NCBI GenBank assembly: GCA_947000775.1
Contig: CAMQGK010000637.1
Coordinates: forward strand, 14,449,501-14,513,500
Length of the DNA: 64,000 nucleotides
Origin: Pterois miles
Taxonomy: Eukaryota; Chordata; Actinopteri; Perciformes; Scorpaenidae
Direction: 5' to 3'
Positions 37,309-51,420 of the stretch are shown piece by piece. The position numbers and the translations under genes were made by a program. The notes beneath the pieces are model-generated. The model searched no databases and was not told where the DNA came from. It saw only the letters and a list, made by a program, of their open reading frames with translations. The first letter of the stretch is position 1, and every line of letters begins with the position of its first letter.

Positions 37309-40300
37309 CTGAGGGGAGATTAAAACAGAGAGGAGATTAGAGCGAGGGAGGTAAGATGCTCTTTGTGTGCCATGAACATTTATCTGTCTTCATCTCTAAT
37401 GAGACACTGAGCTGTAATGGAACTTTTAACTTTGAATAACTCCCTGCTTTTCCTCATTGCCCTTATCAACACTGTTCGCCATCTTACTTTATACTTATAG
37501 AGACAGTCTGCTTGCAATAATGAAAACTGGATAGACATGATGGCATGGAGTAGAATTAATTTCCTGAGCCCAGACTCTTCAAATAACTTTTGTTCTTTTC
37601 ACAGATCATCAGTTCAAGAATCCAATATAATTCTTTGTAAACAGTAAATGGATGCTGTACTATGACACAAAATTCACACTTAAATATTAGCTCTGTCAAA
37701 GTTAACATGATAATAACGCCTCAATGCAAATTTGTTTTAATGCCACTGATTTTTTAAGGCATTTACGCAACTTGTGATTTTTTTAAGTTATCGCAGACTG
37801 AGTTAAAGCTAGTGTGAAGATACTGGTATCATATGGAATCCATTGGTACCACATCATATTAGCTTGTCACGAAGTACGGAAATAACGCCCAGGAGTCTCC
37901 CCTTTACAGACATGCCCACTTTATGATAATCACATGTAGTTTGGGCCAAGTCTGCAAATTTCCCCACTGTGGGACTAACAAAGGATTATTTTATCTTATC
38001 TTACCTTAAGTCATAGTCAAGTCAGCACACTGACACACTGCCAGCTGTTGTTGCCTGTTGGGTTGCAGTTTGCCATCTTATGATTTAATCATATTTCTTA
38101 TGCTAAATGCAGTACCTCTGAACAATATTTGTCATTGTTATGTGTTGCTAAATGATTTCTGATAATAAATATATACATACATTTGCATAAAGCAGCATAT
38201 TTGTCCACTCCCATATTGATAACAGTATTAAACACAAATCTCCCTTTAAGGTACATTTTGAAAATAAATAGAAATATATAATAAAAAAAAATGAATAAAT
38301 CTAAAAAAAATAGATCTAAAAATTAGTGATTCATTTGCAATTAAGTGCAATAAACTATGGGCAATGTTTGGATAAATATTTTAATCTATTGACAACCCTA
38401 TTAAATATATACAGTACAAAATATACTGTAGAGCAGAGTGGAGAACTAGTGTTGAAAACTGCCTTCAGTAATTTTAAGTTCAAACAGGTGTTTTGCTAAC
38501 ATGACAGCAAATCCTTTAATCCAACACAATCTCTAAAAGATGAGCAGAGGGCCAAAGCTACACAAGCTGCAGCTGGATACAGAAACATCAGCGCAGTCAG
38601 AGGACTGGAACTGACTGTCCAGCTGGCTGCCTTTGCATCACACACTCCTAATCTGGATTTAATAATGCTGCAGCACATTGCATCATCACTAATATTAGCA
38701 TAACACACCCTGGACCTTGTGACTGCTGTGGTGTTTACCTGAGCAAATATGAAGTCATTCATGACAGCAGTCACGTCTAGCCCTGCTCTGAGCAGTCACC
38801 ATGGTGTAGAAGAGGTTACAGTGATTGCTTACTTGCTGAACTACAGCCCCTGGCAAAGAACACATTATTATTTCTTCATTCAAACATATGGTGAGCGTGT
38901 GATTTTACCACACAAAGAGCTGGGTTATGGTCATTGCTCCAGGGCTGTTATAAGTCATTCTCCAGGCACCTCATGCAGAAACTCCTCTGGGAGCTATTTT
39001 ATAAATTTTAAGACATTACAAAATCTCCCCAATTCCACCAAGGCGCTTTTAACGCAGCATAAAGCCAAATTAATGTGCTTTGGAAATGAGAGTCAGAGTG
39101 AAACTTCAAAGAATGGGGAACATTAATCACTGGCTGGAATCTGACTTGTGGACACAACATAGCTTTGTTCTCCTCCATCCCTGCACCTACTTCTCAAGGC
39201 GGGTGGGTGGGATGTTGCCGGCCAACGTCACACTGTGTTATTCTCTCACAAAGTAAATTTGGGTTTGACACGTGTTAAGCAGCTTTACAATGAGATGGGC
39301 CACATAACACATGCAACAAAGAAAATCTCATCCTGGGTGGCAGCATGTTGATGCTCTGTGCAGGAATACACTATATCACAGTTTCTATAAATTATTTAGC
39401 AGCTAGCTATGATGTTGCTCTGGGGGGGGACAGAAAGACTGACTCATGGTAATCAGTCTTTGCAGTATTGGAAATCCAAATTGTTGTTATATCTGGCTTT
39501 GGCATGCACTGCTTTCTACTGCAGAACAATCATGTCAACCGAAATAGGCATAAAATGTGACACGCTAGTAAGTTCATACAAGGATATTAACTTTTTCCCA
39601 AAAATCTAGTCGTGCCTTCAGAAATGATTTAAGTTCAGCTGAGGATAACTGCAGGATCATACAGTGACAATTGGCTATTGAAATCCCTCTACAAATATTC
39701 AAAAGGAATTTTCAGAATCAATTTCGAACATTTGTATGGCTGCCGGAAGGTTTGTGAGTAGAAACAGAAGACGGATTAATATATCAATAGACTACACCAT
39801 ATTCCTGTCATCTTGTGTAAATCCCCAGATGTCTTCCAGGGCCATTACTGGAGATATAACATCAAACTGTGGCAACTGTCAGCTCAATGTGCTCTCATAC
39901 AGGAACAGCTCTATACAAACTCGATAACTGATACACGGTAGAGGTTTAATACAACCTGACACAAATGCTTTTCAGTGCCACAAAACATCCAATGGGTTTA
40001 ACAAAAATGATGGATTAGTGACACAATGCAGGTGAGACTTTGTCATGTAAATCACAAAGTGCACATGAGGTAACTCATGAGGTAACAGATTGCAAAAGAG
40101 CTTCACGGGAAATACTGTAATTAGTTGATAATAATATATTTAATGTGTGCAAAGAAATCTGTGCTATTGTGCAGGATGCCAAAATAAAAAGGTTACAAAG
40201 GTCAGCAGATCTTTTGTCATTACCAATGTTTTTTTCTTTTTAATCAAACCCAGCATCTGATGAAGTCACAGGTAAGGTGCCATGTTTGTCATTAGCCCGA

Positions 40301-41194
40301 GGTGGGCTTCTCATGCTCCTAACTAAGCTATTGATTCACTGAGCCTCGTTTCCCACTGGATCTGCAGCTGACTTGGCTCATCACTGGAATTCCTAGCATG
40401 GTTACTGAGTATTCTGGCAACAGGTGGATTTAAACCAGCATTGAAGTCAGTTTGAACTGGTTGTTTGACAGACATTTTGCTCCGTCGGTTCAGATATGAA
40501 CGTCTGTTCAATGCTTTTGCATACTAAAAAATAACTCAACTATAAATGCAGTAAAACTTTTCCACCATTTCCACCTCTGGCCTACATGTGACTAGCTCTA
40601 GCCTGCTAGCTTAAAGTGTCCCGTGGAGTTCTTTTTCACAAAGTTAGCCTGCATTAGTCATTCACAAAAATGCATTGTGTGTGTGTATCTTTGAGACCTG
40701 ACGAATGGTCTTGGATGATTACTTCCCCATGAAACATTTGCAAAGCTGATTTTGAAAATATAACCACAGTTAAAGTAGTGCAGGAATGAGCCCTAAAACC
40801 CACTTCAAGCTCCCTTGTCTGGAGGTCAATGGGTTTTTCGAATGGGTTTTTAGTTAGATGCCTGAAATAAGGTCTCTGATTAACACAAACTTTTGTTTTG
40901 TTTTATAAGATATGTCAGTAAATATGAATTTTGAAGCCTTTACGGGTCTTAAAAATGGCTCACGCAACCGTGGTTCATTCATAGCCTAAAGTTAGCTTTT
41001 TACTTCTGTAGATGGCATTCACACTTCAATAATCATAAAAGTAGTGTTCATTTTTGGAGATTATCTTGCTGAACAAAACGCGTTAACTATGTGTACATTT
41101 ACGGAGGGACAGGTGTACTACTAGTTTTCAGTTTTTCCTTCACAATACACGTTGCTCTCTTGGTACGATGAAGAGTTTGGGTTTTTTTTTTCAC
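37309..41194 (-). other. tanc1: intron between exons C and D
   Basis: Intron of 3.9 kb. It contains copy C of the AGGGCTGTCA family (37690-38399). Nothing else recognisable in the remainder. Confidence 0.8.
37690..38399 (-). mobile_element. AGGGCTGTCA-family hAT-like element, copy C (degenerate ends, small insertion)
   Basis: Opposite orientation to copies A and B. The ends are degraded (ctctgtcaaagttaac; attgacaaccct). Around 37958-38010 it carries an extra piece, ccccactgtgggactaacaa followed by attttatcttatctta, that is absent from the other copies and looks like a separate short insertion. Confidence 0.72.
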
Positions 41195-41384
41195 CTATAA
41201 TCCCACTGTCTTTGCTCTCAAGTGTGGAGCTGGGGCTTGTGATGGTCCCACAGGGGCTGGAGCGGCTGAGAGGGGGGCGGCTGGTCGTGCTGTTGAGCGT
41301 GGAGCATGGGCTGTCAGTGCTGGGAGACGCCGTGCTGCTGGTCAGTGTAGAGCAGGGGCTGATACCCTGGCTAGTCACAGAACA
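41195..41384 (-). CDS. tanc1: tanc1 exon C: Ser/Thr/Pro-rich linker
   Basis: Exon of 190 nt, entering in phase 0 and leaving in phase 1, with acceptor ctccccag and donor ATAG|gtgaaa. The product starts CSVTSQGISPCSTLTSSTAS, continues with repeated PCSTL / SPCGTITSPSSTLESKDSG units, and ends GII. This low-complexity serine/threonine/proline stretch matches the TANC1 linker and is probably disordered and phosphorylated (inference). Splicing to the next exon recreates GIIATITSSSEN, as in vertebrate TANC1. Confidence 0.94.
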
Positions 41385-43549
41385 CTGGGGAGAGGTAGGA
41401 AAGAGGAAAAAGCTTAAGGTACACCACGAATGTGCTCTACTAATCAAACATGTCAATGAAGTATGAAGTCAGCCCAATATAAACCGTCAGCTGGCAACAT
41501 GTTCGCATTTTTTCAGCATGAGCTGCATTAAATACAACACAAAAATAATTTTCCAACCTTATTTGGAGGGAGAATTGAGAAAATTGTAAAGGATGAATGA
41601 TCCAAGGTCACTGCCTGTTTACCTGGATCATTTGACAGTGATGCAAACGATTCCCTCACAACTAAACAAGCCTTTTACATGTGAGCATGACACACAAGCT
41701 GAATGGGTAGAAGCGCTGTAAAGGGAGCAAGGCTTCAAAATTACACACTCATAGGTCGGGGGAACCACAATAAGCCTGAAGCGAATTTCACAAGGGAAGA
41801 AGTATCTACTTTGTTGTGACACAATAGATACCGTTCTCATGCACGCCACCAAGCCTGTCTGACGACCATACAGCAGCTAAACCTTTGTTGGAGCTAACTG
41901 ACAACCGTAAAAATCCAAATTAAAGCTGGTTTGTCCTGTTTCCCATCTTCCTCCAACTGTATTCTGATTGAACACAATAAACTGTAGCTCACAAAGGTCA
42001 TCCTTGTCTCACTGTAAGAACAGTTCCACATACACTACTCTACAGTACATAAAATACTCCAATTAAAAACCACCATTGCAGGTCAAATTAAATCAACACT
42101 CATCCTCAATATACCTGCTGTAGATATTGTGTTGCCTGGGGGACTTTCACCCACAGTTAGCTTCTCAAGCACCACTTACTTAAGGCTTTGCATCACCTCA
42201 AACAAACTCCTCCAATTAAAATCTCAGCAAACCAAAACATACCATTTTTAACACTGAACTCAAACATCTCTAACCTGTATGTTTCACATGCTGTTAAGTG
42301 TTATTGCACCAAAAATTGAATAATTCTTTACTCCAACTGCTGCTTAAAACATCACTGCAGTATTTCTGCTGCAAAACATCCATCCTTCAAAACATTCAAA
42401 CTCAGAAAATAGTCAGACTCACCAATGCTTAGCCAATTTGACACAGAGGCAGGATGACACGTTCGAGATGTACTGACCATTTAAAGGTCTACATGTTTGT
42501 GCAGTGGCATGCTGAATGAATACAAACAGCAGGATAGGAGGAATGCTGCATGGTTTAGGGCGTCATTAACAACTTGTGGAATGAATATTAACTACATACA
42601 TAACATTTTCTTTCTAAGTCCCACCTGCCTTTTTTTTTTTTTTTTTGCGACAGCATGCCAGGTTTTGCCCGGCAATTTCCAGCCTAGGGCTGCACCCAGA
42701 GCTTATACCACCAAACAAATCACAGTAAAAGCCAACCAGCTTACTGACATTTAATAATTTACTGTTCGGCAGAACTAAAAACAACATGCTGGGTTTAAGA
42801 CATGTTGTAAAACAGCAGTATGGAGGAAAAGACAATTGCTGGCAGATGACAATAATGTGCTCCTCCCCAACTGAGCTCTGAAAATACACACCTACATGCA
42901 CACACACACAAAACTAAAAACCTTTCCCGCATCTCAACGACTGAATGAGATTCATAAAATACTTTATCAGTCTCTTTTTTTTTTTTTTTGCCGGTTCAGT
43001 GTCAAAACGTGTTCGAGACACAAGATAAGTGAGGGAGGCGTAGCGTGCTGGGCTCTGCTCTTCACGCAGCCTCGGCTTAATTAGTAGAACCAAACAAACT
43101 GAGGAACAGACCTAACATAACTCTATTTCTGGACCGGGACTCAGACACTCTTGTTACATACTCAAGAGCCCCTGGAATAGCACTCAAGTTACTGAGAGAC
43201 TCATACACCACACTGGGGGGAGAATAAAACAGCATGCAGCCAATTTTAAATATGTAGTTACTTTCTTTAAAACATCTTTATCATCTCAAACAAAACAATT
43301 TGACAATTACCGTTGTTTGTTGTGCCAAAAAAATAGTCCCAGAGGTGACTCCTAAATCCCCATCCAAAGAGGGGAAAAAATGAATCAAGCTGCAACAAAA
43401 AATCCATTCTTCTGTTACACTGTCACAACTCCCTCCTCCTCTCATCCTCACTCTTTCTCCTCTATCTCTCTATTGGTGCGCTGCAGCAGTGGCAGCAGCT
43501 GCTGCTGGAAGAGGGAGTGAGTTGGAGGGGAGGGAGTAAAATGAAATAC
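41385..43549 (-). other. tanc1: intron between exons B and C
   Basis: Intron of 2.2 kb. Poly-T runs at about 42631 and 42977. No other feature seen. Confidence 0.85.
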
Positions 43550-43683
43550 CTTCTTTTCATTCTTGTCATCCATAGGTATGCGTGCTGTACCCGGGATCCC
43601 TTCTCCTAGTAAAAAGCCCAGCCTTGTCATCAGTTCCTGAGTGGCAGGAGAGGAGGAGCTTGGTTGTTTCTCTGCTTGCAGCT
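43550..43683 (-). CDS. tanc1: tanc1 exon B: conserved QELMTRLGFLLGEG block
   Basis: Exon of 134 nt, entering in phase 1 and leaving in phase 0. It encodes ELQAEKQPSSSSPATQ then ELMTRLGFLLGEGIPGTARI and ends with DDKNEKK. The SPAxQEL(M/L)TRLGFLLGEGI motif is characteristic of the TANC N-terminal region. The donor is AAG|gtattt. The acceptor is ctctttctctag, immediately preceded by an imperfect (TC)n run of about 50 nt on the sense strand, so the polypyrimidine tract is itself a microsatellite. The role of this block is not established; it belongs to the disordered N-terminal scaffold half. Confidence 0.93.
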
Positions 43684-43685
43684 CT

Positions 43686-43737
43686 AGAGAAAGAGAGAGA
43701 GAGAGGAGAGGAGAGAGAGAGCGAGAGAGAGAGAGAT
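43686..43737. repeat. (GA)n / (TC)n tract next to exon B acceptor
   Basis: Interrupted GA run on the plus strand. As (TC)n on the sense strand it serves as the polypyrimidine tract of exon B. Confidence 0.93.
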
Positions 43738-43949
43738 AAATGCTCAACGTTAGCAGGCAGATTCCCTCTCTCCGCTGGATGGCCCGCACTGGGCCACTCT
43801 GCCTGCCCTGCCCTCCCTGGCTCTGCTCTGAAATGCTATGCTGCACTCTCCAGCTGCTGCTGATGTGGTGCAGACCCGGAGAGGGGGAGGAAAGAAGAGC
43901 GAGGGACTGAGAGGAAGAGAGAGGGAGTGTGGTGGGAGATATGGCTTGC

Positions 43950-43950
<1 letters not shown>

Positions 43951-44013
<63 letters not shown>
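43951..44013. repeat. (GT)n microsatellite
   Basis: About 31 GT units. It creates a spurious His-Thr open frame on the minus strand. Confidence 0.98.
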
Positions 44014-44016
<3 letters not shown>

Positions 44017-44463
44017 AAAAGAATCTGAATACATGTGAATGTCTAGCATTGTTAAGAAGGCAGCGACTGTGAGTCGGTGTGTGTTTTGAGTGCCAATTGC
44101 CAGGCTTTCTGGTTGTTTACAGCTCTCACTCATAGAGCCTCTGAATATCAATGAGTGGTCATGGCTTTCTCCAACACAGCTTAAACTGTCTTCACTCTCA
44201 AGGCTTAAGACTTGTTTAAGGACCAATTTCAAGGTCGGGCTGCCATCAACAAGGCACTTGCGATCTATTTTTTTTGTTTATACATGTTGCTTGTTGGCAT
44301 ATATAAATAATACAAAACTCTCACAAAAAAACACTTTGTACAACATGTACCTGTGCTGAAACTGAAAAAGAGCATTTTATCATCCAAACAGGTAACTCCA
44401 ATGTGGGTGTAGCAATGTAATGTAATTAAGGAAGAGTCATAACATTCCCTGAGTGAACAGACG

Positions 44464-44592
<129 letters not shown>

Positions 44593-47500
44593 TGCGAGGG
44601 GCAGATGTCCAAGGTACAAAAGCTTATTATACAGCTCTCTGTCAGCACCTTTTCCTCCTCTCTCCTTCATTTTCTTCTTTACGGTCTTTCTTCCACAGAT
44701 ATTAATAAAGTTGGCAGTCAATCTGATTAGTCCAATGGCACAACGTACTGCCAAGCCCCAAATGAAGTCAAAATCAAGCCACCAGACAAACACACACATA
44801 CATCTTTATTTCTCTTTAAACATTTGATTGTCTTTATGGTGCAAGGCATTGCTTCCTGCCCACTTTGATGTCAGCAGCAAATACTGGTCTCCTTTGTCTG
44901 TTACTTCAGGTACAAGCATTGCAGTCCAGTAATTTGAAGGTACAGAACATCTTTCTTAGGTCATCATATGAAAATGTCTCCACCCTGCACCATATCGGAC
45001 TTCTTCAGTAAGTTTCCACATGAAAACTCCCATATGGAATGTGCCTGTAATGTCTTTTTACTGTACATATAACAAGTATATGTTCAGTCATCCTTACTCA
45101 GTGAAACGTGGCTTTTTTGGCTTTATTCATACTAGTGCTGCAGTGCCCGTTTGGGGCATCACTGTTGGGAGCGCGTACCCGTTTGGAACAGGCCAATTGC
45201 TTGGCTCCTGGAAGCTTCCTGGTATTGCTATTTGCAGCATTGTTGGAGGCTCATGACCGTTAGGAGCATGTGGCTGTTCGGAGCACATGACCCGACTGTG
45301 GCCGGGAGCGGGCCGTTTTGCCCCAAGGAAGTGCTGCTAACAGCACTGTCAAGAACCACTCAGAGCTTGTTGTGAGCAGAAGACACGCTCACTTGTTTAT
45401 TCAATGTTTATTAACATTGAACATGTCGCGTGTCCGAACTGCATCAAATTCAATAAAGCACTTGGGTTCCTCAGCAACACATCCGCTAAATGTGCAGTAG
45501 TATTAATGGTTCTCGAGATGTACAGAAAGACATACAGAAACACAGACCGACGGACAGAGGATTACTGAACATATAAGGTACCATCTGGAAATTCAGTGCA
45601 GACTGATGTATTTAGTGAAATTTAGCATAACAACCTCTTTCGTTTGGCGATTACATTACAGAAACACTTATAATATTGGACCATTGATCTTTGGGCTAAC
45701 TCTTGACTACTGGATCCAGACGGCTGCAATGCCAGTCCACAGCCCCTCCATTTTCTACTGTGAAATACCTTTATTTGTGTTTTCTTACTCAAATCTCTCT
45801 ACTTTCTCTTTATGTGTGTAGGTGCTATGCAGTGATTTGGTACAGCATGTTTGGCTACTGCTGTGCTCTAATTGTAATTTATGGATGTCCTGGTAGAATT
45901 TGGGGGTAGTCTCAATTAGATCTTGTCATATTGGAGGTATTGGAGCTGCCTGATCTTCTCCAGTTCTTCCTCTGAGCCATTTTTATATCATATTATATAT
46001 TTCCTAGGCAAAACATAAATACAAAGCGTGGGAGTGAAATGAGTGGGGAGTAATTGTTAATGTGCAGTCCTTCAAAAAATTAAATTCATATCTTGGTATG
46101 AGGTTCTTAACCTGGTAGAATAATGTGAATGTAATTCATATCATAGAAGTAATACACCAGAAACCCTTCTAAATAATGCATTTATAATTACATACAGTAT
46201 AAAATCTGTTCCTCTACTGCCTTGGTGGTCTTATCACTTGTCCATAGGGAGTTCTTCTCTATAGCATTTCTGCTAGTGCTGCCACTAGCCAGAGAAAGTT
46301 ATATTGCAGCAATAATGAAGGAAGATCATCGGCCTGGTAAGGATAGCATACAATGTCAAAGCAGCCACTAGTGGCAGCAGTACAGAGCTGTACTCCCAAA
46401 AGGGAAGATAAAGTTATTTTATCCCATCTTGGATTTTACTATGCCCTATTCAGTACAATGATTTCACTGCCACACCATATTTTCAAGTTGCATATTTGTT
46501 ACATAACACACTGCTTCAAGGTTCATTTAAGTATTGATTCGCATTGAGGGTTAGCCAAAAGAGAGGCTTATTGTCACACATGAGGTGACTCTCACTGATG
46601 CCGTAGTCAGACACAGAGTCACGGGGAAGTACTGTCCACCCTGCGGCATAGCAACTTAGAAACAATGCATTACAGTGTTCCCGCAGGATTCCTTCTGCAA
46701 TGATTCCAGCGCTACCCATTTCAACATCTGGACTAGCTGTCTTCTTATTGGAAAGAAGCTGATTTTTATGTGGAAATTCAAAGTATGTCTAATCAAGCAG
46801 ATTGCACAAATGGTGAGAGCTAATTCACCACTAATTTAAGAGCAACAAAGGTTTTTGAATTTCCTTGAAAATTTAAGCTGTGCATGATTAAAACGCATGC
46901 AGCTGGTTTACTATAACTACAAGAGCAATTTCATACAAAGAAGAATAAACCATGCCAGCAATTCATCAAAGGCTTCAATACAAAACAGCATCCGCTTTAC
47001 ACATGTTAGTCATGAGCCTATGTCCTTCAACAAGAACAAAATGTGTTAGACTGGATACTTGTATTGTAAGTAATGTCAGGCAAGCACATCTGTCTCTATG
47101 TTGAGACAGTGCATAGTTATGTTAACCCCTTGACTCATCTGCTCACTGAGTTGCCTGGTTTTTGTCTGGTATATGTTTTATGTTGGCACTGACTTTAGGC
47201 CAGTTGCACCTCCCCTAAGAACAGCACCTTTAATTCAGAGAAACTGAAATACTGTATCGGCCTGAAAGGAATCAAATAAGCCTAAAGGTTTTATGCTGAA
47301 TAGACTGAAGCATTTATATATGTAGTACTGAATGTAAACCTAATGCACGTTGGCTGCTATACTTGCATCACCTTTTCTTCATTGCAAATACTGAGCAGCA
47401 AACAAGACCATCCATTGAAAATCTGTTCTTTATGGGGATTGTCACCCTGCTCATGTAAATGCTTGAGAGGAGCCTTTTAAGACCACTGGTGCAAAGACAA

Positions 47501-49179
47501 TGCTGAGGCCTGAACGCCGACAACAACACTTTTATAGATTCGGGGTCACTGGATTATATCACACATCTTGTTAAGTCTTTGCAGAACGCTATAATAATTC
47601 AACTGCCTTTTCTCATCCACCACAACATGCACAAATCATAAAATCTAAGAGCGTGTATAGGAAGCAATATTCAATAAGTGTTCAATGCTGTGGATCTTTT
47701 GCACTGTTCTACTTTGAAATCTGCTTTGTATTTTCTGTCATTAAGGTTTAAGAACTCATGAGCTACTCTAATCTAAATCACTTGTATGTAACATCATAAG
47801 GTGACGGAGAAGTAAAACTGAGATTTATGTTACGATTTAACGTGATGTTATTAAATTCAACCGTGGACAGATATCAATTATGTTGAGTGCCGGTTGTAGG
47901 TCAATAGTAATTTCAAGTACACAACAACACATTGCACGCTTAATCAACTTTTAGTAGATGGGTACAGATAATGGGAACTGGTCCCAGGATTTTATAAGGG
48001 GCACCTTACTCATCACACATTTATGGCTAATGTACATTAGCAGACAGTGACAGGTTGTTTTTTTTATTGAGAAAGTCTGTCAAAGGTCTGGCGTGACGTA
48101 AAAGCACAAACGTTATGGATTTGAGAAGACTAGAATCTATGAGGAATAACACAGACTTTTATGCCCTCCTTCACTTGATGTTGAGGAAGAAGAGGAAGAA
48201 GAAGAGGAAGAAGAAAAAAGAAAAGTACTCATCACGTTTTCTGATAAGTTTGGTTTTGATTTGTTATTTGATGCTATAAAAAGGGGGTGAGACGTCATGA
48301 TTGACAGCTGTGAGTCTCACACTGACAAGCTGTGTCGTCCATCATTATATACAGTCTATGAGCTGTACCTGCTCTGGCTATAATGTAATACCATGTAGAA
48401 ACAAATCCAACTTTGATTGAGTGCTTCTTCGCAGTTGTATGTTCATCACTGGTTCTTCAAAACCACTTAGATCCACCTGACTCAGAGGACCAATCAGCAG
48501 CCCTGGAACTGTGCTGGGGCTGTGATAGACCTCTAGGCATTTGACATAAATACACAGCAACAGACAGAAAGGCTGACAGATGCGGTGCACATGGCACTTA
48601 CAAGCCAAAACAGAGGCTCCTGGGCCACATCAATAACACTATCTTCAGCCAGTGGTCTCTCTACAAATCAATACAATATACCAATAGCACAAATTAGATG
48701 CACTGCAGCTGCAGCCACTGCTAGATACAAAACCTTCACTTTGCAAGAGCAAATTTTTCGCAGCGCTCTGTGTTCATGCATCTATGAATAAAAACATGGC
48801 ACATGGAGAAATCTGTGTTAAGCTTATGGTTGTACTGTGGGTTTTTGAATTACACTTCTTTGGCTTCAGCTTGTCAACCACTTCCGAATGGATTTGGACA
48901 GCATGACTTACCACTCGTTCTGTTTATACACATTAAACTACAAGGCAATTGTCAAGTACAGTTCAATGGTTAACCCCGAGACTAGTTTGTTTTATGAATG
49001 TTATCATCATCAATTCATCGCTCATTCCCATTTTACCTTCTGTTGGTAGGCATGATAGCCAAATAGCAGGCAGAAAACAGATACATTGGTATCTGTAATT
49101 ATTGCTCCACCTGTATTTTCACTCCTAGGAGCTGCTCCAAACAACCTGGGTCTCATCTGTTGGCCAGTTTTATCTATTA

Positions 49180-49305
49180 GTTAAGTGTCTTACTCTAGGG
49201 CGCCTCAGTTGTGGTCCTGCCAGATTTCTCCCACCTAGTTAGGGATCAAATCGGCTACCTTTCAGTCACAGGCTCTATTCTCTAACCTTTGGGCCACCAG
49301 TGATT
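49180..49305. repeat. teleost interspersed repeat fragment
   Basis: Contains ttaagtgtcttactctaggg, gggatcaaatcggctacctt and tctaacctttgggccacc. It resembles the downstream half of the repeat type seen at 15345-15500. Confidence 0.5.
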
Positions 49306-49729
49306 CTACGTTGGGGACAGACCAAGTCGACATCGTCGCCTTTGTCTTGGCCAAAACGTTACAGTCAAACACACCGCAAAGACTACAGTCAGCGACCAGC
49401 TACCATGTACATTCTGTGTCTGCATGAGATGAATTAACTCTCCACACCAGCAGGTCACTGCAGTCTTTCATTCAGTCGTTCATTCAAAAAGGAAAACGGG
49501 AAGACGATGGTGGATACACAAGTTGTTGTAATGATACATGAAATACATTATTACATGAAATAAAGTGGCGCCTGCTAACCATTTTCAAGCCGCTCTCTCT
49601 CACCACTTCATTCCAGATGGCCATGTCGTTGTGAAAATACCCATGTATTCATCAGATTATCAGATGAGACGAAGATGAAAAATGAGGACAGCGTCTTGTG
49701 TTTTTCCTCTTGATTTTACTCACAGTCAT

Positions 49730-49965
49730 GCTTTCCTCACATCCGTTTCTCTTTTCGTGCACTGATACGTTTAAGCCGAACAGCCAATCAGAGTGTTTTT
49801 TTCCACCAACGGGCACCGCCACCGATTCAACATATTAAACCCGCATGGGGAAAATAGACCTGAGGTGCCGGGCACACTGCAAAAACTAGGCCGACACACA
49901 CACTTACCGACAGCCCCAAACTGTCCGACAGCCGACTGCCGGCTTGGTGCGTCAGGGCCTTTAAA
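49730..49965. repeat. probable transposon fragment
   Basis: Contains ccaatcagagtgtttttttc, caacgggcaccgccaccgat, accgacagccccaaactgtc and ggcttggtgcgtcagg. This is GC-rich, CpG-bearing sequence unlike the surrounding intron and reminiscent of a fish DNA-transposon terminal region. The ends are not clear. Confidence 0.4.
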
Positions 49966-50267
49966 GCTTTACTGAGCAGCCATTGCCTTCAGTGTGGCAT
50001 TGCAGATATCAGTGTTATCACTGGAGCTAGTGTAACTGTTGTTGTTTGTCTCGTCTCACCGCTGTCTGGATGGACGGACGGATACTGAAAATTGAATATT
50101 CTCAGACTATTAGTCATACATTTCCAAGAAAAACCTTTCCTTTGTCACGAAACCACACCGCTTCAATTAGCAAGGTTGGATCAAATTTATCACATCAGTG
50201 AAGCCCTCATTAAACACAGAGGTAAAGTGAGCTGCTAAGTGCAAGCGTAAATTATAGCAGAAGGACG

Positions 50268-50362
50268 TCCATCTTTCCATCCATTCTATTATCCGGCTCA
50301 TGGGGGCAGCGGGCTAAGCAGGATATTCCAGACATCCCTATCCTCAGCAAACTCTGAGGACA
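50268..50362. repeat. LINE-like 3'-region fragment
   Basis: ccatccattctattatccgg, ggggcagcgggctaagcagg and tccagacatccctatcctca match the pattern of a common fish non-LTR retrotransposon tail region (recalled pattern, truncated). Confidence 0.5.
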
Positions 50363-51420
50363 TAATTCACCATAATCCGTGGTTTGATACAAGCACTCAT
50401 GTTCTATGCCTTTCCTGCGTTGCTTTTACTTCACACTGACAGCTGGGCACCACCCCTAAAAGCATCAGTGTGTAACTATGGCAACGTAGAGTGTTCAGAG
50501 TAGTGTCTTTTTATGACGTTATAATCTCAAGGAATAACGGACAAATATGTTTTTCTTGTCAACTTGCCACTTTAATTTTCTTCACATAAATTTATGGCTC
50601 AAATCTTGGAAATTCAGATTTTCTCGAAATATTATCCCCATCTCCCGGCTCCATAATAAATACAAAACTGAGCTCATATAATGGTTTGAATCATAAATCA
50701 GACAATATCGCTTTATATCCCAGTGTAGCAACTGTGTCCCTGGGTTATTTTCTCTAGTTCCTCTGTCATAACAGTATCTTCAATCTGAGACACATAATGA
50801 AACAGAGAAATCATCCCCAGGTCAAGAAACATATCTCGTGTGAATCTCATGTTTAATTGATAATGTCATCCAAAAATCGGCAGAGGACTTTCCAACCCAT
50901 ACCAAATAAGAAAAAAACATGTCAACACAGTCCGAAGACAGAGGTCAGTGTGGGGTTATCACTTTCTCAAGCTGTCACACATTCCTGAAAAGGAAAGCAT
51001 GAAAGAGGGCTGCTATGGTTTCTTGATTTAAAATGCTATCAGCAGTGGAGCACTTCTGACTGCAAGTGGTCTACCTGTCTACCAAGATAACCTGAAGGTG
51101 GGTTGAATACAAGCCAGACATGCTGGCTTCCCTCGCTCTGTTCAGAGATTGGAGCTGCTCTTGTTTCATGTTAAGGTTCATTGGCTCTTTTAACTGGGGC
51201 ACGGCACGTTATTCACACACAAACCTAATCTATGGGCATGTGTGTGCAATCTCTTTTTTTTCTCTGTCACAGGGATATATCAGTATCGGCATATTAGGTC
51301 AATGGAACTGCAGTAGAGAAATGCTAAATATTTCATTCATCATTTATATGATCATAACAGTTTGTAAAATGAGCTATATTAGTATTACTAGTATTTTTTT
51401 AACTGAAAAAGTCCCATTAA

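Noticed and set aside
38749..39126. 125-codon plus-strand open frame
   Set aside because: No recognisable features and it lies in an intron of the opposite-strand gene; treated as chance.
46272..46383. Inverted gctgccactag / ctagtggcagc pair
   Set aside because: Short and imperfect with a 90-nt gap; expected by chance at this scale.
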